From the NCBI GenBank assembly GCA_049975505.1, contig JBNGCY010000028.1:1-29415 (forward strand): 29,415 bases of DNA, read 5' to 3'. The translations under genes were made by a program, and so were the position numbers. This stretch comes from JAIVHC01 sp049975505. GTDB lineage: Bacteria; Desulfobacterota; Desulfuromonadia; Desulfuromonadales; Desulfuromonadaceae. Below the pieces are notes generated by a model. That model saw only the letters and a program-made list of their open reading frames with translations, had not been told where the DNA came from and did not search any database. Shown here piece by piece: positions 7,016 through 13,396 of this stretch (position 1 is its first letter; the number at the start of each line of letters is the position of its first letter).

Positions 7016-8097
7016 ATACTCTCCTTTTCGCGGTGGAGCAGCCAGGGTTGCAAATCCCCGGCGCTGCCGAGAATGTCGCCCTTGAGATTGATCAGCACCA
7101 CCCGCGGCTGCCAGGAAGCGGGAAAAGTTTCGGCGCTCTTGCGCTGGATCCCTTCAGCAAGGCGATCCGCAACCTTATGGCATTGTGTTGAAGTCAGGTG
7201 TTGCATAAACAGTCCTTCGACCGTGGTGCTGTCGCCAATCTTTTGTCTTATCACCTGAGCCGCCAGATCGGCGACAAAGGGTACGGCACTCGGTGACTGA
7301 CTGGAGTGGGTATTCCAGTGCCCCATGGCCAGTTTGGCCAGTTTGCCGGGGTGCCCGAGGAGTAACAGCGCCTCAAACGCCTGCGCTTGCGCCCGTTTGA
7401 GCATGTAACCCCACTCATTGCTCACTTCCACCACCTGCTGGGACTTGAGGTGAAAGGCGCGCAGTGCGGCAGTGCGGCCCATGTTGCCCGGCACAAACAC
7501 CGGGGCATGGCAGTTACTGGCAATGCAGATATCCAGGGCGCACTTGAGCGACTGTTGCAGGGCCGGAGCACTGAACGGCCGCACCCGGCCGCTGGTGCCG
7601 ATGATGGAGATGCCGCCTTCAATGCCGAGCTTGGGATTGAAGGTTTTTGCGGCCAGCTCTTTCCCGCCGTCCACGGCTACGGTGACCATGGCGCCGTGAT
7701 CTGTCACTTCGCGAATGGCCGCCGTGATCATGGTGCGCGGCACCGGGTTGATAGCCGCTTCCCCCACAGGGAGGGCAAGACCGGGCAGGGTGACAACACC
7801 GACGCCGGGTCCGGCGCGGAAGATGACGTCCGTACCCCGGCACGGCGTCACGCGTACACGAATCCGCGCGCCATGGGTGACATCGGGGTCGTCACCGGCA
7901 TCCTTGATGATACTCGCCTCGGCGCTATCGTTGCTCCGCTCCAGTGAAGCCACTGTCCACGTCAGACGGCTGCCGTCGGGCAGCGCTATCTCCACCCGGT
8001 TCACCTGCTCATTGCGGAACAACGACAAGGCCGCGGCTTTGGCGGCCAACGCCGCGCAACTGCCGGTGGTGATGCCACCCCTCAACCTCGCGCTCAT
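7012..8097 (-). CDS. cbiD: Cobalt-precorrin-5B C1-methyltransferase (CbiD)
   Basis: CbiD methylates C1 of cobalt-precorrin-5B and marks the anaerobic pathway. The chosen ATG at 8097-8095 overlaps the upstream cbiL-like stop by 4 bases and gives 361 residues, a normal length. The product begins MSARLRGGITTGSCAALAAK, the classic CbiD N-terminus. Later motifs are VTLPGLALPVGEAAINPVPR, GGISIIGTSGRVRPFSA, FVPGNMGR and LLLGHPGKLAKLAMGHWNTHS. An in-frame start 27 codons upstream would lie inside the previous gene and adds nothing conserved. Confidence 0.95.
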   Translation of the reverse strand: MSARLRGGITTGSCAALAAKAAALSLFRNEQVNRVEIALPDGSRLTWTVASLERSNDSAEASIIKDAGDDPDVTHGARIRVRVTPCRGTDVIFRAGPGVGVVTLPGLALPVGEAAINPVPRTMITAAIREVTDHGAMVTVAVDGGKELAAKTFNPKLGIEGGISIIGTSGRVRPFSAPALQQSLKCALDICIASNCHAPVFVPGNMGRTAALRAFHLKSQQVVEVSNEWGYMLKRAQAQAFEALLLLGHPGKLAKLAMGHWNTHSSQSPSAVPFVADLAAQVIRQKIGDSTTVEGLFMQHLTSTQCHKVADRLAEGIQRKSAETFPASWQPRVVLINLKGDILGSAGDLQPWLLHREKESI

Positions 8098-8852
8098 GCC
8101 GTGGTATCCTTCTGCCAGCCGCGTTGCCCTATCCTGACTATCAGCGTGGTCATGTAGCTCAGTGGTGTCATGTTCCATTGGCTGAGGTCGTCAATCAGCA
8201 GTTCGTGCTCCCCCTGTTCGCCGCAGCTCACCAGACGTGCACAGCTGAGCAGGTTGCGCCGGCGCAGCAGATCCATCAGCTTTTCGATACAACCTCCCGC
8301 TTTGTAGAGCACCAGGGTTTCGCAGTGGTCGAGGGCCTGGGCCACGGCGTCGAGATTGGTGGCAGACATCAGGGTCAGGCGGTCTTCCTGCAGGGTCAGC
8401 ACTTCGGCGAAGCGGCTGGCCGAGGTCTGGAAGGCGCTGATGCCCGGCACCACGTGGAGGTGGTCGGGGGGCATATGAGCGGCCAGGGCCTGCAACAGAT
8501 AGGAGCTGGTGGCAAAAATCAGCGGATCACCGAGGGTCACCTGGACCACGGATTGTCCGGCAGCACAATGATTTACCACATCTTCAGCCAGGTTCTGCCA
8601 GCGCTGCCGGGTGTTGTGCTCGTTGCGCTCCATGGGATATGTATGCACGATAACTTCCTGGTGGCGGATAAAAGGGCGCACCGCTTCGAGAGCGAGGCTT
8701 TTGGCGGCGGTTTTGGCCTGGGGTGCCAGGATCACGTCGCATTGTTCGACCAGGCGTGCTGCGCGCAGGGTGAGCAAATCCGGGCAGCCGGGGCCGATGC
8801 CGACGGCGTAGAAGTGGCCGGGTTGTGGTTTTGTTGTGATGCACTCTGTCAT
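8094..8852 (-). CDS. Second CbiL-like tetrapyrrole (C20-type) methyltransferase
   Basis: The 252-residue protein belongs to the SAM-dependent tetrapyrrole methylase family and most resembles CbiL/CobI. It has GHFYAVGIGPGCPDLLTLRA near the N-terminus, then VILAPQAK, VVQVTLGDPLIFATSSYLL, HVVPGISAFQTSASRF and LVLYKAGGCIEKL. The C-terminal part (ARLVSCGEQGEHELL) differs from the canonical CbiL at 5640-6386. The ATG at 8852-8850 was chosen because AAGGA precedes it; an upstream in-frame start adds 27 unconserved residues. It is coupled to cbiD by ATGA. It may be a second C20-methyltransferase, or may have taken another methylation step. Family membership is firm; the exact substrate is not. Confidence 0.8.
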   Translation of the reverse strand: MTECITTKPQPGHFYAVGIGPGCPDLLTLRAARLVEQCDVILAPQAKTAAKSLALEAVRPFIRHQEVIVHTYPMERNEHNTRQRWQNLAEDVVNHCAAGQSVVQVTLGDPLIFATSSYLLQALAAHMPPDHLHVVPGISAFQTSASRFAEVLTLQEDRLTLMSATNLDAVAQALDHCETLVLYKAGGCIEKLMDLLRRRNLLSCARLVSCGEQGEHELLIDDLSQWNMTPLSYMTTLIVRIGQRGWQKDTTA

Positions 8853-9251
8853 GTGTTTTTCCTTATGTTGCATTCTCTGTATGTGTAAGGCTTTAAGATT
8901 AAGATATTCAGGACGGCGAAACGTGCATATCATCAGTACTGAGTTGCCTGTTATTTACCACCCCCCCCAGCCCTCCCGTTCAGGAGCGCCGAACGAAGCG
9001 AACGGTCACCGCGATGATCGTCTGCAAACGGTTTGAGAACCGCGACACACAGGGCGAGTTTTTGCCGTTATCGCGGTGTTGGTGTACGCAGAGATGGATC
9101 CCGCAGGACGCAATGGTCGGGAGTCGATTTTGCGCTACATTTGTCGATGCAAAAGTGGCCCGACGTGTGAACGCGTAAGCCCACGTCGCATGGGCACCAA
9201 GCCACGTGAATGAATGAACATCGCCAGCGCAAAACAACACTCTCAACTTTA
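8853..9251. other. Non-coding stretch between the GATE-protein gene and the second cbiL-like gene
   Basis: No convincing gene is seen in these 399 bases. CACCGCGAT (9007-9015) and ATCGCGGTG (9070-9078) are a perfect 9-bp inverted repeat. A second hairpin pairs TCGGG and TTTTGC with GCAAAA and CCCGA in about 9118-9164. A C-run occurs near 8961-8969, followed after one A-G step by further C-rich sequence. A copy of the CCCACGTC..TGGG repeat is at 9166-9201. A 101-codon frame on the complement (9285-8980) covers the structures and has no recognised domain or good ribosome site. Confidence 0.6.
9166..9201 (-). repeat. Intergenic repeat, partial copy C
   Basis: Read on the complement, the segment starts CTTGGTGCCCATGCGACGTGGG and aligns with CTTGGTACCCACTTGACGTGG of copy B and GTTGACGCCCACATGACGTGGG of copy A. 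Similarity fades after the next ten to fifteen bases, so this is a shorter or more diverged member. Confidence 0.45.
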
Positions 9252-10448
9252 CTAACTCCAAAAACTCATCAAGCCCAACGTACACACCAACAAAAACACC
9301 ATCCGCAACACCTGCGCACTAACCGCCATGATCAAACCGGGACGCGGGCCGAGAATCGCTACATAGGTTGGCAATGCATGACGTAGCGTGCGTAACGGCG
9401 CCGTGACTATGGAGCCGAACAGGATAATGATCACCGCCTGATGGGTGGTGATGGCTCCTGAGTCGATGAAATTGGCCGCGGCAATGGCGCCATTGTACAA
9501 ACTCAGCGCCTGAGCCGGAATCACCACCAGCGACTGCACCGGTAGAAAATCAAAGGTGAACAGTTGCGGCATTTCCTGCGCCAGCCAGGCGAATGCGCCG
9601 TAATATTCCAGTCCGGCCATCACCGCAAAGGTCGGGATCAGGTAAATGATCAACCTGGTCAGGGTGAAGCGCGAACGTTTCCACACCGTCGCCCAGAATG
9701 TGCCTTGTTTGCGGCGGCGCGGCTGGCGTTCTTCAGTCTCCTCTACAGTACGCACATCGTGTTGCTCGCCGATGCCCAGGTGCAACACGATCAGGCGGCT
9801 AACCAGCAGAGTAACGACGATCTGGGCGGCAATAGCCACCACGCGCACGCCGAACAGGGCGGCGGTGGCCTCCCAGCCGAAGGCCAGACCGATGGGCACG
9901 ACAAAAGTGGGCAAATGGGCGAACAGCGACAGTGCCGACACCACGTAGATGGACGTGTACAGTTCGCGGTTGCTGATCTGGCCGGTGTCGCGGTGCGAGG
10001 CCAGCATGCTGTTGGCCACGGCCCCGGACTGAAACGCCATGAGAAACGCCGGTCCGGCCTCGCGCGATAAGCGACCGAGGCCGGTGAGCGGTAGGGTCAC
10101 CACCGACAGCCAGCGCACGCAGCCCGACACCTCAAGAGCTTGGCCGATTAGCACACCGATGATGATATATGCTAGCAACTCGGCCAGCATTACCCCCTTG
10201 CGCGGCCAATAGGGCAGATGGCGTTTCCAGCGGGTATAGGCTGACGACGTGGGACGATTCTTGCGTTCAGCGGCCAGGGTTTTTCCGGTCTGGCCTTCCG
10301 GTGTTGCGCGGCGACTCTTTTCGACCTGGGTCGATGATGATGTCGCTGTAGCAACTGTCGTGGTGTGCTGCGATGGCATGGCGGCAAACGTGTTGGCCGC
10401 GCACGTCAGCAGTGCGGCGCTGATCAGGATCAGAACAAGCTGTCTCAC
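9252..10448 (-). CDS. Multi-pass membrane protein with nucleoside-recognition (GATE) domain, paired with cbiK
   Basis: The 398-residue protein has a signal-peptide-like N-terminus (MRQLVLILISAALLTCAANTFA) and a Ser/Thr/basic segment to about residue 75. After that come several hydrophobic helices with the GATE-type motif AFLMAFQSGAVANSML. Further helices include VVSALSLFAHLPTFVVPIG and a C-terminal VLRMVFLLVCTLGLMSFW. The domain is associated with transport of nucleosides or other small molecules, but its substrate here is unknown. The gene starts with GTG one base after the cbiK stop, so the two are almost certainly co-translated. The tie to a secreted cobaltochelatase suggests a role in metal or tetrapyrrole movement across the inner membrane; that is inference. 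No standard cobalt importer is seen in the operon. Confidence 0.75.
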   Translation of the reverse strand: MRQLVLILISAALLTCAANTFAAMPSQHTTTVATATSSSTQVEKSRRATPEGQTGKTLAAERKNRPTSSAYTRWKRHLPYWPRKGVMLAELLAYIIIGVLIGQALEVSGCVRWLSVVTLPLTGLGRLSREAGPAFLMAFQSGAVANSMLASHRDTGQISNRELYTSIYVVSALSLFAHLPTFVVPIGLAFGWEATAALFGVRVVAIAAQIVVTLLVSRLIVLHLGIGEQHDVRTVEETEERQPRRRKQGTFWATVWKRSRFTLTRLIIYLIPTFAVMAGLEYYGAFAWLAQEMPQLFTFDFLPVQSLVVIPAQALSLYNGAIAAANFIDSGAITTHQAVIIILFGSIVTAPLRTLRHALPTYVAILGPRPGLIMAVSAQVLRMVFLLVCTLGLMSFWS

Positions 10449-11300
10449 TTAACGTGTTTCTCCGGTCAGTTTGGCCAGGGCGCGGTCGAGGTGATCAAAG
10501 TAGATCGCCAGAATGGCCGGATTCCAGCCGAGGGAGCGGCTGCAACTGGTCAGCGGAGCCTGAATGATGTTTTTCCAGCTGTCCTCTTCGTCGCCGAGGA
10601 CGTCGTTCATGATGTGGTCGCCGGCGACGATCATCAGCGGCACAAAGTGCACCTGCTCAGGCTGGCGCGCCTTGACGGTTTCCAGACCGTCTGTGCCCGG
10701 TGTACCCTCGACACTGGCCACGGTCAGCTTGGGATAGCGCGCTTCAATGGCGGCGGCGAATTTTTCCAGTTGCACATTAAATTCGGGATGGTGGTCGTTA
10801 CCGTGGGCGACCACGACGGTGTCTTGGTCGGCGTTGATCTCTGGAGTCAGGGCGGCGATGGTTGCTTCAATGTCGGCATCGCTGGTCATTAGCGCATCGC
10901 CGAACGCCACTTGCAGGCCGTCGGTGTCGGCTTTGAGGATGGAATGATGCTCCTGACCGGGAACCACGTGGAGGCTCTGGAAGGCGATTTTGTCGACACC
11001 GCGTGCGCGCAGGTCGGCGACCACTTCGGCGACAGTGTGGGTGATGATGCCGCGTTGTTTGAGTTTGTTGATGATGATCTGTGAGGTGAATGCCCACTGG
11101 ATATCGTAATCGGGGTAGCGCTGACGGGCCTGGCTGTCGATGAAGTCGAACACTTGGCGTGCTTCGTTGACGGAGGTGCCGAAGGCGACCAGGACGATGG
11201 CAGGGCGTTCAGTGGAGCTGGATGGTGTGTTGGCGAATGTGGTGGACATGGTGCCTCCTATGAAAATAAATATGGTCATTGCAAGTGTCAGGATGCGCAT
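10449..11300 (-). CDS. cbiK: Periplasmic-type anaerobic cobaltochelatase CbiK with signal peptide
   Basis: CbiK inserts Co2+ into sirohydrochlorin (factor II) without ATP. The 283-residue protein begins with a clear Sec signal (MRILTLAMTIFIFIGGTMSTTFA), followed by the chelatase fold: PAIVLVAFGTSVNEAR (about 33-48), IAFQSLHVVPGQEHHSI, VVVAHGNDHHPE and VPLMIVAGDHIMNDVLGDEEDSWK. The His residues in the VPGQEHH, HGNDHH and AGDHIMND segments are candidates for metal binding and catalysis. A periplasmic CbiK is established in Desulfovibrio, so the exported form has precedent, but a cytoplasmic chelatase would normally be expected for B12 synthesis and none is visible here. AAGGAG precedes ATG 11300. 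Confidence 0.93.
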   Translation of the reverse strand: MRILTLAMTIFIFIGGTMSTTFANTPSSSTERPAIVLVAFGTSVNEARQVFDFIDSQARQRYPDYDIQWAFTSQIIINKLKQRGIITHTVAEVVADLRARGVDKIAFQSLHVVPGQEHHSILKADTDGLQVAFGDALMTSDADIEATIAALTPEINADQDTVVVAHGNDHHPEFNVQLEKFAAAIEARYPKLTVASVEGTPGTDGLETVKARQPEQVHFVPLMIVAGDHIMNDVLGDEEDSWKNIIQAPLTSCSRSLGWNPAILAIYFDHLDRALAKLTGETR

Positions 11301-11735
11301 TTTGTTTCTCCTTTTGTTTTTTGACTTCAGGGTCTAGGTTAAGATAAAGATTTTTAGGTCAAGTTTGCCGGGCCTCGCCCCGGCAGGCGCGATCCTCTGA
11401 CTGGCCGCTCAAAAGGATGCAAAAACCGGCTGAACTTCTTCTGAACTTAGCTTAGCCTGCACCGTGTCTTTTTCAGTACTGCGTCACGGCTCGCCACTCT
11501 TTTGGTCGACGAAACTTGCACCTAATCAGCACTAGCGTGAAACGTTGATAACATTTTGACGTCTCAGTCTATTTTCCCCGTAGCACCGATCTAACGAGTG
11601 GGGTTAGTCCACCCTGCGGCAGAGGGCTATTTAGCAGCCGGCCCTTCCCATTCTGTTACCGTTGGAGCGCGCTACCACGTCAAGTGGGTACCAAGACATG
11701 CATACAGATAAACTCCGCCAAAGCAACTGACCTAA
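11301..11735. other. Non-coding stretch between cbiC and cbiK with repeat copy B
   Basis: This 435-base interval separates the front cob genes (cobC to cbiC) from cbiK. Apart from the repeat at 11617-11695, no gene is seen in any frame. Near cbiK the complement has an AT-rich leader with a TTGACC hexamer, a possible internal promoter, but no good -10 at the right spacing. A fresh promoter for cbiK is plausible but not shown. Confidence 0.6.
11617..11695 (-). repeat. Intergenic repeat, copy B
   Basis: On the complement the blocks run CTTGGTACCCACTTGACGTGG, GCGCGCTCCA, TAACAGAATGGGA, GGCTGCTAAATA and CCCTCTGCCG. They match copy A (5527-5605) block for block over about 75 bases, in inverted orientation relative to copy A. 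Confidence 0.65.
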
Positions 11736-12428
11736 TCAATCCCCCACCAACCCACATAAAGCATGCAGACAAGCCACCGCCAGCGGGCTCCCACCCCGGC
11801 GCCCCTCAATAACAATGTAAGGCACTCCAGTGGTCTGCAGTTCCTGCTTACTCTCCACCACATGAACAAACCCTACCGGCATGCCGATAACCAGCGCCGG
11901 GCGCAGCCCCTCTTCGAGGATCAGCCGGTTGATCTCCAGCAGTGCCACCGGCGCGTTGCCGATGAGGATGATGCTGCCGTCGAGCCGGTTGGCGGCCTTG
12001 CGCACGGCGAACAGTGAGCGTGGTAATCCACTGTCTTTGGCCTGCTCGGCGACATCCGGTTCGGCGACATGGCACAGGATGCTCTCGCGCTGGTAGGCGG
12101 GATAAATCTGCTGCAGGCGCGCCACCGAGAGGCCGGAGCGGATCATATTGCTGTCGGCGTAAATAGTAGCCCCGCGTTGCAGGGCCGCGGCACAGGAGTT
12201 GAACGCATCGTCACTGAAGCGGATCTGTGCGACAAGGCTGAAGTCGGCGGTGGTGTGGATCAGGCGGCGCACCACCTGCCATTGTGCGTTGGTAAAACCG
12301 CTGCGATCCGCTTCGGCGTCGATGGCGGCAAACGAACGGCGTTCGATTTCAGCGCCGCTGACCGGCTGGTCATAGAGGTCGTAGACCAATGGCCGCGTTG
12401 TGGATGGCGGATTTTCAGATGAGGTCAT
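11736..12428 (-). CDS. cbiC: Precorrin-8X / cobalt-precorrin-8 methylmutase
   Basis: CbiC moves the C11 methyl group to C12, giving (cobalt-)hydrogenobyrinate/cobyrinate. The 230-residue product from ATG 12428 contains the catalytic-His motif RRLIHTTADFSL (His58 in this numbering), then GATIYADSNMIRSG, GSIILIGNAPVALLEI, LVIGMPVGFVHVVESK and a C-terminal EGRRGGSPLAVACLHAL, all diagnostic. The chosen ATG overlaps the cbiB stop by 4 bases with GGGAG upstream. A non-ATG start seven codons earlier is less likely. Confidence 0.95.
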   Translation of the reverse strand: MTSSENPPSTTRPLVYDLYDQPVSGAEIERRSFAAIDAEADRSGFTNAQWQVVRRLIHTTADFSLVAQIRFSDDAFNSCAAALQRGATIYADSNMIRSGLSVARLQQIYPAYQRESILCHVAEPDVAEQAKDSGLPRSLFAVRKAANRLDGSIILIGNAPVALLEINRLILEEGLRPALVIGMPVGFVHVVESKQELQTTGVPYIVIEGRRGGSPLAVACLHALCGLVGD

Positions 12429-13396
12429 GGGGTTAAACTCCCGCTGCAAAAGGCTGTAAACAGAGATCTTCCTACCAGTCCGAACACGGTGATCAGGACA
12501 GTGGTCCAGATCATCAGACGCAGCCCGGCATCTATGTGCCGCGCTGTCAGGGGCTGGTCGTTATCTCCCAGATAGGGACGAAACGATGGCTGACCGAAAT
12601 AGTGGTTTTCGCCGCCGAGGCGCACATGCAGTGCTCCGGCCACGGCCGCTTCGATCTGGCCTCCATTAGGGCTTGGGTGGTTGTGACGGTCGCGGCGCAG
12701 AATGCGCCAGGCGTTGCGCGCGTTGAGTCCGGCCAGAGCCGCCGCAGGAATGGTGGCGAATGCGGTGAGGCGCGCCGGGATAAAATTGGCCGCGTCGTCG
12801 AGGCGCGCGGCGGCACGCCCGAAATGGAGATAGCGCTCGTTCTTGTAGCCGAAGGTGGAATCGAGGGTGTTGATGGCCTTGTAGGTCATGGCAGCCACCG
12901 GCCCGCCGACCACGGCGAACAGCAGTGGCGCGGTGACGCCGTCGACGGTGTTTTCCGCCACGCTTTCGACGGTGGCACGGCTGATCTCTGCCTCATCCAA
13001 CTGCGCGGTATCGCGTCCCACCAGCCGTGCCAGTTGGATGCGGGCTGTGGTCAATTCGCCCTGCTGCAATGGCTGTTGGACGGCGCGGGCATGCTCGCTG
13101 AGGCTGCGTGCCGCTAACGTCGTGTAGAGGACGAGGATGGAAACCAGGTCGCCGAGGCGTGGATGGAGAGCAACTGCGCCGTACACCAGTCCGGCGCTGA
13201 CCAGGGCAGTGCCGCCGACAATCATTATGACCGCCACCAGCCCGGCGCGAAAGCCGTCATCGAGCCGACGGCGCAGCGGCGTTTCCACGGCCAGGGAGGC
13301 GCGGCCGATGGCCTGTACCGGGTGGGGCAACCAGTGGGGATCACCACACACGGCATCGAGGGCCAGGGCCGCGAGTATATGTATCCACAGCGGCAT
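12425..13396 (-). CDS. cbiB: Adenosylcobinamide-phosphate synthase (CbiB/CobD membrane protein)
   Basis: CbiB joins adenosylcobyric acid to aminopropanol phosphate (or aminopropanol) at the inner membrane. The 323-residue protein has the N-terminal signature DAVCGDPHWLPHPVQAIGR (about 14-32) and the core AENTVDGVTAPLLFAVVGGP. It also has TYKAINTLDSTFGYKNERY, DDAANFIPARL and HPSPNGGQIEAAVAGAL, with several hydrophobic helices including one at the C-terminus. ATG 13396 shares its A with the TGA stop of the upstream cobD-cbiP gene (TGATG), so translation is probably coupled; a GTG one codon earlier is also possible. The neighbouring fusion supplies both its substrates. Confidence 0.94.
   Translation of the reverse strand: MPLWIHILAALALDAVCGDPHWLPHPVQAIGRASLAVETPLRRRLDDGFRAGLVAVIMIVGGTALVSAGLVYGAVALHPRLGDLVSILVLYTTLAARSLSEHARAVQQPLQQGELTTARIQLARLVGRDTAQLDEAEISRATVESVAENTVDGVTAPLLFAVVGGPVAAMTYKAINTLDSTFGYKNERYLHFGRAAARLDDAANFIPARLTAFATIPAAALAGLNARNAWRILRRDRHNHPSPNGGQIEAAVAGALHVRLGGENHYFGQPSFRPYLGDNDQPLTARHIDAGLRLMIWTTVLITVFGLVGRSLFTAFCSGSLTP

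Noticed and set aside
8980..9285. 101-codon frame on the complement between cob genes
   Set aside because: No domain recognised, no clear Shine-Dalgarno sequence, overlaps the 3' end of the GATE-protein gene and covers hairpins and repeat copy C; treated as non-coding, though homologues could change this.
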